From NCBI RefSeq assembly GCF_048771995.1, contig NC_133030.1, forward strand, positions 42,532,001-42,596,000: a stretch of DNA of 64,000 nucleotides, written 5' to 3'. The first letter of the stretch is position 1. Each line of letters opens with the position of its first letter. Below the pieces are notes generated by a model. That model saw nothing but the letters and a program-made list of their open reading frames with translations. It did not search any database and was not told where the DNA came from. This document shows positions 25,600-37,199 of the stretch, piece by piece. This stretch comes from Taeniopygia guttata (lineage: Eukaryota; Chordata; Aves; Passeriformes; Estrildidae). A program made the translations under genes and the position numbers.

Positions 25600-25885
25600 A
25601 TTACCTTGCCGAAATGAAGCGATATCTCCTCGGCGGAGGCTTCCCGTCGCTGCAGCCAGTACCCAAATCATGAGAGCTGGCATAATAAATGAAGACAAAG
25701 TGCCGGCGGCCCGGGCCATCTCTCCCACTGCGCCACTAGCCGCTGCCAGCTTCATTATTCGCTTAAGTTGCCGGAGAAAATTACTTAACCCTGACCCGTG
25801 TATTAGGGCCCTGTATTAATGCTGCGACAGGCGTCTCTTACAGCAAAGAACAATTTATTAGAGCCGAAACAGGCTGCTTTTCTCT
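25600..25885. promoter_or_regulatory. Strong candidate conserved enhancer-like element
   Basis: This is the most element-like block in the intergenic part. CpGs are dense (for example gccggcggcccggg near 25,702-25,715) yet alternate with AT-rich homeodomain-type motifs (ATAATAAATGAAG, TTCATTATTCG, CAATTTATTAG). There is no repeat, and it is flanked by ordinary CT-rich sequence. GPATCH2L starts 11.6 kb downstream, and by human synteny the developmental regulator ESRRB lies beyond it; which gene it might serve is unknown. Confidence 0.4.
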
Positions 25886-28800
25886 GTCATTTTTCCAATC
25901 TGAGCTTTGAACACACATCATTAAACTTGTCTGACTCTCTCCCCTTCTCCATCATTCCTTTTTTATTTTTTTAAACAGAAAGTGCTGTAGAGAATAGAGA
26001 TTGTTCTGAACTCACTGAGTGCTTCAGACTTTGCCCCTCCTTTCTCCCGTTATGCTCTTTCCTCCAAACATGTCTCCATCTCTCTCTGTCTAATTCACCC
26101 TTACTCTTCTCCCTTTGTAGTCGCATATCTGTTTTTCAAACTCTTCTTCCTGAAGTTCTCTCACATGCTCTACTTGCTTACATGCCCCTCTTTGTATGGG
26201 TGTCACACTTTCTTTCACTCCATAACTTTAGCTAATCTCGCTTTTTTCTCTGGGCCAGACTAGAAGAAATATGCTGGAAAAGGTATGTTCCTAATGTCAG
26301 AGTAGGGTCTGTCCCACTTTTGTTCTGGGATTTCCTGGAATAGCAGAGATCATCAGAGCATGGAGTTGCTTTATGAACTTATTTTCAGTACCACCATCCT
26401 TATCCCCTTCTCTCCAAGGGCTTACCTGACCATTGTGGGGGCCTCTACATCACCCCGCAGTCCCCAGGCAGTGTGAGCACCAGGAAGGGTTTCAGAGGAC
26501 TAGCTGGGGCAGGGGTGGGGGGAGCTTGCTAAAATATATCCAAATGCTTTGGTGGTATTCAGTTATGCTTTCTTCTTTAAATCTGACTCTAGTCATTGAA
26601 TTGACAGTGCACAGCCTTTGCTGTGGATAGATTTAGTTGGGTGCTAACCATGTAATTTCTTCCTTTCTCTATTTTTGATGGGCTACAGTGGGAGAGAGAC
26701 AAACAGAGAGGGAGAGATGAGAAGCAGCCATACAAGCTCTTCCTCAGACTTCGTTGCTGAAGCCTTGCAAACCTGGTGACAGAATACTGTCTAAGGAAGA
26801 AAACAGATAGTAGCAGAGCATTTTTCAATACTCAATCACTTTTTGTTTGAGCAAGGCCTAGACCTACTCACTTGAAGAGAACCTGGACAATATGAGTGCA
26901 GAATAGCTCAGACTGGATATCCAAAGCTGGAGGCTACCAATTTATAGCATTCTCAGTGGAATCTCAGCTGTGTAAGGCTTGGTGAGAGGGTGTTTGGGTT
27001 CAACAGCCAGGACTGAGTGCTTAGCCCCTGCATCAGACTGCCTGTTGTGCTGTTGTAGTTTGTCTCCAGAATCCCCCTGGCCATAGGCCAGATTAGCTGA
27101 GGGGCTGGCATGAATCTTATGTTGGCCTTATTATCAATTTTATCATTTCAGAGCTCCCTCTTCATAAAGAGGAAGATTCTGTATGAATTAGTTGACTGGT
27201 GATACTAGAAATTTTAGGCCAAGCCTTCAGTATCATTAGAAGGAGACAACATGAATAACCCAGAATTTCAACATGCAAGCTATTTATGACATTCTTTTCC
27301 ATTTTACTGATTTGCACAAGAAAACAGCAAGAAATGTACACTTTGTTTAAAAAAGCTAAATATACAGACTTTCATAAATCATTCTGGCTTGATAGGTTTC
27401 TGACTCTGATTCTGAACCTGCTCTTAACTGTCGGTAAATTATTTGCTCATTGCCAACAATTTTCTCATGGGAATATGTGCATGAAGAGAACCTGCCAAGG
27501 ATTGAATGGATCTTGGTGATCACCATGCCCACCAGTTTGCTTTCCAAGAGACCATATATTCCTGAACATGTCCTTTATTTGTCAACAATGAAACTTGATG
27601 CTTAATGGGAGGCCTTGCCTTATGTGGAGGGTCTGCTTCTCTCTGCTTCTGTCTGGATTGCCCTGAGGAGCTGGAGATTACTAGAACTCAACACATGGTC
27701 ACACATAGATGGGATTAACCTAAGAAGGGGTAGGAGATCTGCCTGGTTTGGGAGTTCAGAGAGATTATTTGTGCTACTGTATGCAGAACTTTATACATGG
27801 TGACAGTGAGCACTTTTATCTGCCTTCATGGTCACCTGTGTGATCTAGGTGAGAAGTATTTCTGGTTTTACATCAATTTATTGTAAGTCTTATGCTGGAT
27901 TGATTTTCCTGCAGTCTATAGAGTTGGGGCAATCTGCCCCTTGTCTTGAATCTAGAGGAATGGATTTGTCAAAGGAAGATGAAAGCTCAGACCCCACAGT
28001 TTTTTTCAATCTGCAGATACTCAGTTGACATTCTGACTTCTCTGTTGCATCTTTTCTCTCCCATATGGACCTTGCCAAAGGCCCTTTGTCATCTCAAAAC
28101 CAGATTTTTTACAATCTCAAGTACATTATTGGCAATAAACAATAAAAACTATACAAAAAATCATAATAACTAAAGCATTAACTATTATTAACTGTGGGAG
28201 TAATAGGTCATATTACTCTAATTTAGCAGAAATATTATTATCTTCCTGTCCACTCAAAATTTGTCTGGGATACCAAAGTTATATATTGAAAAAGGAATGA
28301 AAATTAAAGTGATGGAGTTTTTTCATAGAATCGTTCACATTCAAGGTGGGAGTTCAACTTTTTATCCTAGTCTCATCCCCTAGTGCTTATGTGGGCTGGA
28401 TAAATTTTCAAGGCTGCTTACCTTCACAAAAAGGGAGAAAGTTATTTCTAGCAATGTCAGGAATCAAGGGGATTCTGTAGCTATTTGTCAGGGGAGTGAT
28501 TGTGAGCTGAAGGACAGGAAATTCATGAAGACATAAATATGGTACATGCGATGGCTTGGGGGCCAGCAGGGCGGCTGGGAACTGTCCCCCGCCTGTCGCT
28601 GTGCCCAGAGCACGCACAGAAGTTGGTGCAGAGACACGGCCAGAGTGTGTGCTGAGGTGGCAGCTCACGCTACAGCAGAACCGTGGCAGGCGATGGCTCC
28701 CAGTTCCTTCTGAGCATCTGCGTGCTCCTGATACTGGCCCTGCCCCTCAGCCCTTCCAGCCATCCTGAGGGGGACATGGGCACCTTGGGCTCGCTTCCTG

Positions 28801-29459
28801 AGGACAGGGAGCAGCCAGCCACAAGCCCTGAGACGACCCCCTGGTGGGGACTGGTGGGCTGTATCACAGCAGTGATACTTCTAGAATAGAGGAAACATCT
28901 CAGGAGGCACACACAGGAAGAGTGGTGCAAAAAGCTGGATCACAATATAGGGTATGGGGTAGTTTTCCTCCCCTTTTACATAATTTCTGTGAGTCATTCA
29001 GTCAGAGGTCCTAGTTTTTAGCCACCTGTTGCGGGATCAGCTAATGCTGGACACTTTGAATATCCATGCATGACCTCGTTATTTAGCTGGGAGGGAGGCC
29101 AACACTTTTGCTTCTTCTTCTTTGGCCATTAGGGAAAGGCATTTAAGATGGGCTGTCAGCTGGCCCTCTAGGAGCTGAACAGCTCCAGTGGGCTTTTGTT
29201 TAGAGTGTGCAGGCTCTGCCACCACATTAAGCATCTCTTCAGCCACTAAAACTGCTGATCTGTGGAACTTCATTGCTTATTCCTGAGATGTGAGTAAGGG
29301 GTCACTGGTTCTGACATGGAGAAGAGGGGTGGAGGAGATGGCAGTGAGGGTGAGAGGGGATGGTTGGTTGGTGCAGCTGCCCTTCTGAAGAGAGTCCCTC
29401 CCGAATTCCCTGCCACTCTCCTGCTTAGCCTGATAGCTCCTCCAAGTTCTCTAATCACC
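25886..29459. other. Intergenic segment
   Basis: No gene supported. Contains a GC-rich patch at 28,550-28,880 with a hydrophobic but ATG-less open frame (see findings). A short segment at 28,326-28,345 (catagaatcgttcac) faintly resembles the antisense 3' end of CR1. The rest is featureless AT-rich sequence. Confidence 0.5.
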
Positions 29460-29464
29460 TTCTT

Positions 29465-29860
29465 GCTGTAATGAGCCTCTCATCTCACTGATGGAAATCA
29501 GGGTATTTGGTTATGAAAGGGACACTGTTAATAACACGATCTCTCTCTTCTCCACTCCATCCCCCACTCCCCCATCAACCCCCCTTCCAGTTCTCCACAC
29601 AATTCTCTCAATTAATGATAGGCAGAAATTAATTTTTCCCCTGGACTGAAACAATTGCTTGGCGGAGGATTGCCAGCTCGGTTCCAGATAGGGACCTTTC
29701 CCAGCAGAGCCCAGAGAAAGGAGGAGAGACCAAGGCGATAAGCAGGGCCCTATCAGCAGCCACAGGACGCAGTAATACAAATGTTATCCTTAGAAATGTA
29801 TTTAAAGAGGATATGTTTATAATTCGAAGGGGATTGTCAGGACTGCTCCCCTCCCCCTCC
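29465..29860. promoter_or_regulatory. Candidate conserved non-coding element
   Basis: A block rich in ATTAAT/TTAATTA-type motifs (29,610-29,640), followed by mixed GC/AT sequence retaining several CpGs (29,661-29,830). No repeat signature and no splice-consistent coding frame. Candidate enhancer, function unknown. Confidence 0.35.
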
Positions 29861-32800
29861 CCACAGATCCATGCTGCTGTGTTCTTCCTTACCATGAACT
29901 GCTCTCAACCCTCCGAAGCTTGGCAATGTCAGCACCCCAGCTCCCTCAGCCGCAGTATGAGGTAGGAGAAGGGGGTGCCTGGGTTTAATGCTGGGAATGG
30001 CTGTGGAAGGCCACAGCACCCAGCAGGCAAAAGCCAGGAAAGACAGCTAGCAGGATCTTCTCCAGAGGCAGGGACTTGCAGCAGTTCTACTTGGATTTTG
30101 AGCAATAAGAGGCAAGGAGTAGACAAATACAAATATGCAGTGCTGAAAGAAAGCAGTGGCAGAAGAATGAACACTTACATGGAGATAAGGGAGGTGAGCC
30201 CTAGCTGCAGGCTGGTCTGGAGGGCAAGGGGAAGTTAAGTATAGCCTAAGGCAGGGATGTAGTTGCTGTTGCATGTGACTCAGAAAATGCTGTCCTCTTC
30301 ATTGCTTTCTAAAACTACACATTGATGGATCCCATATGTAAAACAGCTCCATGTTTAAAAAAAGCCATCTGGCCCAGCCCAACCTGCAGATGCCAGCCAA
30401 CAGGTGTGCTCCTGTTGAAACACCAAGCCCAGTTCACACACCCGTGGAATGGGACACCTTCACCTTCCCCTGAAATAAGGAATGACAATGCAGTCAATAC
30501 GGCCTTCTGGCAACCCCTGCCTGCCCATTTCATGCAGACTTGTGACATGCCCCACAGCTCTATATAAGACCTGCTGTTCTTCTTTGTACCAGTTGATCTC
30601 ACTGAAACAAACAGGCAGATAATCACAAGGCACAAGGACAACAGGAGAGGAATGAAAAAAGGGAGGCCATAGAGGACTTTCAGGAAGCAAAACCTGCAAT
30701 CATTATGACTACAAAAGACATAATTCCAGCCTCCTCGAGGCTTTACCTGTCCTTGCAGGTGATGCCCACACTTGGCTGTGCTGGGTTGCTTTGAGGCCTA
30801 CAGATTTTGAAACACCACTTGTTCTTGCTGAGGGCAAGCTAGCACTCAGTTCCTGCCCAACCACGTTAACATCCACAATGCTCCAGCCCTCACCATCATC
30901 ACTGGTACCACTGCTTGCTCTCTGCTGCCATGGCAAATGTACTTCTTTCCTGAACATTGTAGCATCCTCAGGGGATTTAGTCAGGTCCCTGCAGCTGGCT
31001 GGTAGACTGCTAAGTGCCCCTCTGGGTGTCTCTCAGGCTGCTGTTTTTACACCACCAACGACAGGTAGATAGGCACTCCCGTAAGAGCCCACATCATTCA
31101 AGTCCTACAGAAATTCTTGATCAACTGTCAAACAAAGCAAAATTATAAAATAAAACATGCTAGACTTCATGACCATACTTTCTGGTTGCAACATTAAGGG
31201 GGATTCCACAATTTATTTAGTAGTTCTTTAGTTCCTGCCTTGCTAGCCCTCTGTTTCTCTTTTCATTTAGTTCTTGCTTTCAAACTACAGCATTAACATC
31301 CATCGTGCAGTCTTCTCCATGGAAGAATCCAGGTAAAGCTAATTTTATTTTATTAATTTCTTTCTGAAGGAACTCTGCATCTGTGACACCTTGTCTCTCG
31401 CCTGTCACAGTAACAATCACGTTTGTTTTATGTTGCCTCACACCTATATTTAGTGTAGTCTTCACAGCAATCAGGAGTTTGGTTTGACCATATCAGCAGG
31501 TGTGGCACCTTGTCACAAGTCCCAACACTGTATCCTGCACCTGGTAATTGCTCAGCCAACTGCTAGCAGCGATGGAGTCCTCATGAATCCTCCCTGAGGT
31601 AGGATCTGCATTGCTATTCAGTGCTCAGCACACAATACTGGAAGGAGGGTTCATACACACCAGGTCCCAAAAAGCTTCTGGCTCCCCTCGCTTCAGCTCA
31701 CCAAAGTCTCCACCAGGCAGACTTTGTCGATCCACTGCCACATGTCTGAAGGCAGGCACCAGCCACAGAAGGTCCAGAGCACCTACTGGGGCAGAGAGGG
31801 TGGAAGAGGATTTGGTAGACCCTACTGGCCTTCCAGTGCAGGAAAGCAGTGTTAGACCAGAGAAGATCTGATTCTGTGAGTCTGAAGAAAAGATAAATGT
31901 TTTAAAACACAAAATCAATTTCTTATTGTACAGCCTGAAAACCTCTTTCTTTTGCTGGGCACAAGTCTTTTGGCCTCATGTAGAGGTGCTGTGGGAAAAC
32001 AATTAAACCTAAAATCCAGACCACATTTCATGGAACTAGACTGACTGCAAGATTAAAATACAACTTTTGCAGACAAGCTAGCCCCACTTTCTATATTAAT
32101 TCATGTTCATAGCTAGAAAGTTCTTTCAAACATCTCTGTGGAGTGTATTAGGGACGCTGGAAATTAAGCACAAGCCTGTCAGAGGATGTTGAAATACAGG
32201 TCATCCCTAATCATTGGGACTATCAGGAATCCTTAAAGTCTACATTAAATGGATACCAAAGATGCTGGCAGCTGATTATATAAATGTAGACCTGAGTTTC
32301 ACTGCACCCTCAAAGACACTTGGGAACCAGGGCATATTAGGGAAATACCATCTGGTGCTTGTAGAACAGTAACCAGAAATAAACTGACCCTGTCTGTTCC
32401 ACAAGTTCTGGCAAGAGTCCTGATGCTGGGCCAAAAGCAAGAGCTTTAACGGTAGAGAAAAAAGTATCTACTGCTGTGGTCTGTAAAAGAATGCCAACGG
32501 GATATTTGCCCTGCAAATGACACCAAAGAAGACAAAACACCAATTTTTTTTTCCTACTGTCTCTCTCCACTTCTGCCCTGACTCCCTCAGCAGCTTGGTT
32601 TCTGCACCCATTCCCAGTGCTGCCAAACGACTGCCTCAGATCAGCACACAGATACTGGTGGTGTTGGGGTAACCTGTGTCACAGGAGCATGTGGTGACTC
32701 ATTTTTCAATGGGAGTCACTAATTTGAACTGTTTTTGGCTTCTTTGGCAACACTTATTAAATGATATGGGAATGTGAAGTTAAGATATGACCCACTCTAT

Positions 32801-33879
32801 AAGGGAAGGACACAGAACTGTCTCTGCAATTGACTGATTTGCTTGAGCATCTGCATTGAAGTTCCTGGGTTCTCTGCATGTCATTTGTTCCCTTCTCTCC
32901 ATGTTTCTCACAGTTGCCAAACTGATAATCCTCACTGATATGGTGGAGACACCTATTCTGGTGACAGTGGAATTCTTCCCCTTTTTCATCATATTTGGTA
33001 GTACTAAAATATTCTTAATTGGTAGTGGCTTGCCCAGTTACTCAGAAAAGGCTGCCATGAGGTCCACCACTAAAGCTATTGCTAGATCAGTTTGCATGGC
33101 CTTTACTAGCAGGAATTTGCATGAACCCAGTGGTACAAAACACCAGGAAAAGAAGCTGAGCTCTGTAAGTGTGTTTGGATTGTCCTCCCTAGCTATGTTC
33201 TTGGGGCTCATACGTGGTGATTGTTGCCTTACACACATAGCCAGAGACTCCATGACAACCTTCTCCCCCTCCTTGCCATTTTCACCAAGCTTTTGTCACT
33301 GAGCTGTTCATGCTGAGCCATCCTGGCATCACCTCACACAAATGTCAATGTTGGTGGACTGGCACCTTCCGATGGGAGCAATCCAAGGCAGACTGTACCA
33401 GCTCCCAGGGAGAAGTTCCTAGAAGGGTCTTGACATGTGCAGAGCCTCCCAGATGCCATTTCTGTCACTTTCAGGTGCTGTTTCAACTTGGACTTGGAAA
33501 AATGGGCTTTGAAGGCATCTGAGGGATTGTTCTTCCAAGACAAGTAGACACCGCTGGCTGGTTAGTCCCACCAAGATGCTGGTGAGTGTTTGGCAAAGAT
33601 GCACAGAGAAGGTCTCTCCCTCTGGCCAACGTGCACCTATTTCTGGTACGGACTGGATCTCTGAGAGTGGGTACATCCCACCACACCCACACAGCTGAAC
33701 CAAATTGACAGTCCAAGATTTTCCAGTGGGCAACTTGCAACTTGACAGCCAATGTCTTCAGAAACTCCTTCCGGGTGGTGGGGCAGGAAGGAAGCGTGGC
33801 AGTACAGCCTTGTCCACTGTGCACTTCTCCCTCCCTCGCTCCCTCCCTCCCTTTCAGCCCTGTCCTTTCTCAATACCCA
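29861..33879. other. Intergenic segment with protein-like open frames
   Basis: No gene is assigned. A TATATAAG box occurs at 30,561-30,568. Minus-strand open frames at 31,280-31,465 and at 32,780-33,253 (two frames in the same phase separated by one TAA) read more protein-like than their neighbours, but I cannot name a family. They may be remnants of old retrocopies or transposons. Confidence 0.4.
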
Positions 33880-34550
33880 GGAAAGATTAACTCCTCTTCG
33901 CACACCAGAGAAAGTTATTATCATTAATGAAGAATTAAAAGAGAGTGATTAATAAAGAGCCCTTATCTGGCCATGAGGAGGAGGCTGGACAATGGAAGGA
34001 AGATGGAGAAAATGAAAAACAATAAATATGAAGCGTAAAAGGAGGCGAGCACTGCTCCCACTTGTTAGATCGCAGCTGCATCTCCTGAGGGGGGAAGGCT
34101 CCAAATTGCTAATTACTGCCTCTGAAAAGACCTCGCTCTGATATGTTTTCTGCTGAAAGGTTCCCATTAATGAAGCAGCGATGATGCCGTTTCCCTTTGA
34201 CTTGCCTTCAATTCCCTCCCTGAGCTTCCTCCCAAGCCGGGAACAATGAGGCCCTGGGAGCTGGCGGCTCCCACAGGCCTCTCGGAGACTGGGCCGGGGG
34301 CAGCCGAGTGAGGGGAGCCGAGCCGGCTGTGAAATATGGAGGGGGGAGATAAGGCAAAGACAGAGGAAAGAGGCTCACTCCCAGGAGCCCAGGGAAAATT
34401 TGCAGTTATTATGAAGGAGATGAGACAGATTAAAAGCCCTTGTGTTCTGCGCTGCCCTTTTATTTAGTGGCTTCATCTCTGAGATGAAAGAAGTTGGAAA
34501 TGACTTTCTCCGCATTTTGCTGCAAGAAGCTTCACGGCACATTTTTTGAC
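33880..34550. promoter_or_regulatory. Long candidate conserved non-coding element
   Basis: About 0.65 kb of dense AT-rich regulatory-style sequence: ATTATCATTAATGAAG at about 33,918-33,933, GTGATTAATAAAG at about 33,946-33,958, and CCATTAATGAAGC at about 34,165-34,177. It is followed by a GC-rich portion with CpGs (34,235-34,330) and a further AT-rich block. No repeats and no coding continuity. This is the nearest such block upstream of the GPATCH2L promoter (about 2.7 kb). Confidence 0.4.
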
Positions 34551-36214
34551 TTTATTCCTCCCTTTGTCTCTTGTCCCCTTTCTGTCTCTCTTTTTCCTTT
34601 AACCCCTGGAAGGTTTTGCCGTGAAGTGTCATGGGACTAGGCAAAGCATTTGCTGGGGTAGAGCAATGACCCTGCTGCTCTCCCCATCCTACTGGGCTGT
34701 ACGGCTCCCGCTGCCCACGGAGGAGGGAGCTGGGCCAAGGCACTGCCATGACAGGCAGAGAGTATCCAGCCGAGCTTCCTCTCCTGCTTGCCTCTCCTGC
34801 TTGCCTCAGAAATGTCTCTCACCACTAACACACCCTCTCCTGCCTCCAGGCCCAGTAGCAGTTCAGCACAGGTGACTGCAGCCTCTGGGCAGGAAAAAAA
34901 CCATTCTTACAAAGCCCAGTGGTGGATAAAAATCCCTGCGGGGTAAGAGTGCTAAGTATTTTGTATCCCTGGAGCATTTAATGAGGAAAACTAGTGCTGA
35001 GAAGTTGGGATAGTTCACATTCGGGCAACCTACAAAGTGCACAGAGAGTAAACAATTTGCCAGGGATGTGGGATGAACTTGAATGCAGACAAGGATTCAA
35101 AATTAACTTTTGCTGATCCATGTCAGGGTGAACCTTGTAAGACTGGACAGAAATACCATAAACTGCTCAAAACCAGATTATCCCAATGGCCTCATTATAT
35201 TTCTTGAACTCCTATTCCACATTGTCCAATTTTTGCCCAGACACATCAGTGCTCCTTTGTGGCACCTTTTTAGTTCTTGGGACCCTTGCAATTGCAAGAG
35301 CACTTGCATCCTGTCTGTTGCTTTTGCCCTATCTCTCTCACAGAAAACTGACCCTGTGTGCCAGTATGTTGTCTTTACTCAGGCCAAATGCTGATAACAT
35401 CTGCAGAAATTTGGGGTTGAGTGTTGAATGTGGAAAAAAATAATGGACAGGTAAAGTAAAATTTATACCAGTTGCAAAACATTTTGTTGACCTACAGAAA
35501 TGGCAGAGAACTAGTTGGGAAATGAGGGGAAAATAGGAGAAATTAGAGTAGACATCTGCTGCCATCTCCCCAGGACATCTGAATAGAGGATTTCTTGTAC
35601 ACAATTGTTTGTCTGGTTTGTTATCCTGCCTGGAACGGCAGCCAGTATCGAGTGCTTGAAATGAAGGGGTAAGAAGCTCTGAAGTGATGTTTACAGAATA
35701 ACCTTCCCATCAGGGGAGTTTCTCTCTAACCCAGACGTTTTGTAGCTGTTTTATATCCTGAAGCATGAAAAAGGATTGCAGTGGTGAAACAGGATTAGAT
35801 TTTAGAAGGGATTTTCTCTCAGATCTGAGAATAAAAAGAAAACTCCTGTATTGGAAATAGGAAACTGGCAGGGGAAACAAACTGCTGCTAGCAAGTAAGG
35901 TGAGTTACTGCCTCAGAAAGGGTTAACAAAGCAAAAGGACAGAATTTTACAGGCAAATTGGTGCACATAAAGTAACTTTAACCAAGTCATCTATTGGAAA
36001 TGGGATTTTAAAAAATCTACCTAATGACTGCTTTTCTTCTTTTAATATTTCTTTTCCAAGGAAATAATAGAGAACTACAAGGAAATGAAAATGTTATATG
36101 ACAGCTCAGACTGGCGTAGAGGACTGGTTAGATAAACAGCATGAAGAAAGTTCAGCAAAGCTAAATGAAGCTTGTCCTATTGGGGTGTAGGAATCAATGG
36201 CAAACTCAAGAATT
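34551..36214. other. Intergenic segment upstream of GPATCH2L
   Basis: No gene or clear element seen. An imperfect 13-bp duplication (ctctcctgcttgc) occurs near 34,778-34,803. Confidence 0.5.
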
Positions 36215-36655
36215 CAGTTATTTTTGAAGTATCTTGACAAACTAGGGAGGGTGCCAGAGGACTGAGGAAGAGCAAACACAGCGCCGGTCTTTTGTGGTGG
36301 GAGCAGGGAGGCAGCAGTGGTCTTGGCAAATATCACCCTTTCAGAGCATCTTCTGTTCCTGGCAACGTGATGGAGTAAACAGAAATGGGAGAAAAAAGTA
36401 AGAATGCAAAGGATAAGAGGTCTGTGAGCAATAGGCAGCAGTATATATTTACAGAGAATAAATCAGATCAAAATAAATCTGATTACTTTCTTTTGGTTTA
36501 ATTTAGAAAATTGGTGAAGAGAATGACTCAAACATAATATAGATATGGACTCTGGCAAAACTTTCGATATGGCACTCTGTAAAACATTACATGAAAAATG
36601 AACTGGTATTGGCTTGAATGTGAGTGCAGCTACATCGGTTAAGTAAACCCCAAAC
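36215..36655 (+). mobile_element. CR1 LINE reverse-transcriptase fragment, decayed
   Basis: Conceptual translation on the plus strand, with frameshifts and stops, follows the avian CR1 reverse transcriptase. A 'LDKLGRVPED' plus 'ANTAPVF' segment lies at about 36,232-36,292, then a degenerate form of the CR1 'NYRPVSLTSVPGK.ME' motif at about 36,325-36,375. A later stretch (about 36,545-36,590) matches the CR1 'YLDF.KAFD.VPHNI' region. The copy is truncated at both ends and is non-functional. Confidence 0.7.
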
Positions 36656-36665
36656 ACCCTTCTGG

Positions 36666-36932
36666 AAAAAAAAAAAAAAAAAAAGAAAGAAAAAGAAAAC
36701 AAACAGAAAACCAAACCAAACCCAAACAAAAACCCAGTCCCAACCCCCACCCAAAACCAAACAAAAACCAAACAAAACCCACCAACAAACAATAACAAAC
36801 CCCCAAAAACACCCGAACAAAAAAAAAAAAACCACACACACACACACAAAAAAAAAAAACCAGCAAAAAATCCCTGAAAACAAAACAAAACAAAATAAAA
36901 CGACGATGAAAAAAACCCACTCAAAACCCGCT
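36666..36932. repeat. A/C-rich low-complexity block with A19 run and (CA)8
   Basis: The block starts with 19 consecutive A directly after the CR1 fragment. It continues for about 250 bp of AAACC/AAAAC-type sequence almost devoid of T, and includes a (CA)8 tract at 36,833-36,848. The long open frames on both strands here (up to 199 codons on the minus strand) come purely from base composition. Confidence 0.85.
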
Positions 36933-37199
36933 GAAGAAACATCATGAAAGCATGAAATAAACGGAAAGCCATGCAGAATTGGATGGTGACAGGTTCAGAC
37001 CTAACTTTATTCTGATGGCTATTGGTGATGTGTAAACTGGCATGATGGGAAAAGAGATGCAAGCCTTAAGGAGAGGGGAGCAGCACTGTGATGTTTAATT
37101 TAGGATGCACTTAACTAGCCTGGCAGCAACGAAGTGGAGGAGTTTGGGTACCAAGTTTATTTGTCGTCTATTAAAAATAAAATACGATAACCAAGCAGC

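Noticed and set aside
28320..28350. Short CR1 3'-end-like string catagaatcgttcac
   Set aside because: Too short and diverged to annotate as an element.
36463..37062. 199-codon minus-strand open frame rich in Phe/Gly/Val, and the 107-codon plus-strand Lys/Thr/Pro frame
   Set aside because: Entirely produced by the A/C-rich low-complexity block, which lacks stops by composition.
1..37199. Search for IFT43 exons upstream of GPATCH2L
   Set aside because: Human gene order suggests IFT43 upstream, but none of its recognisable C-terminal peptides was seen here.
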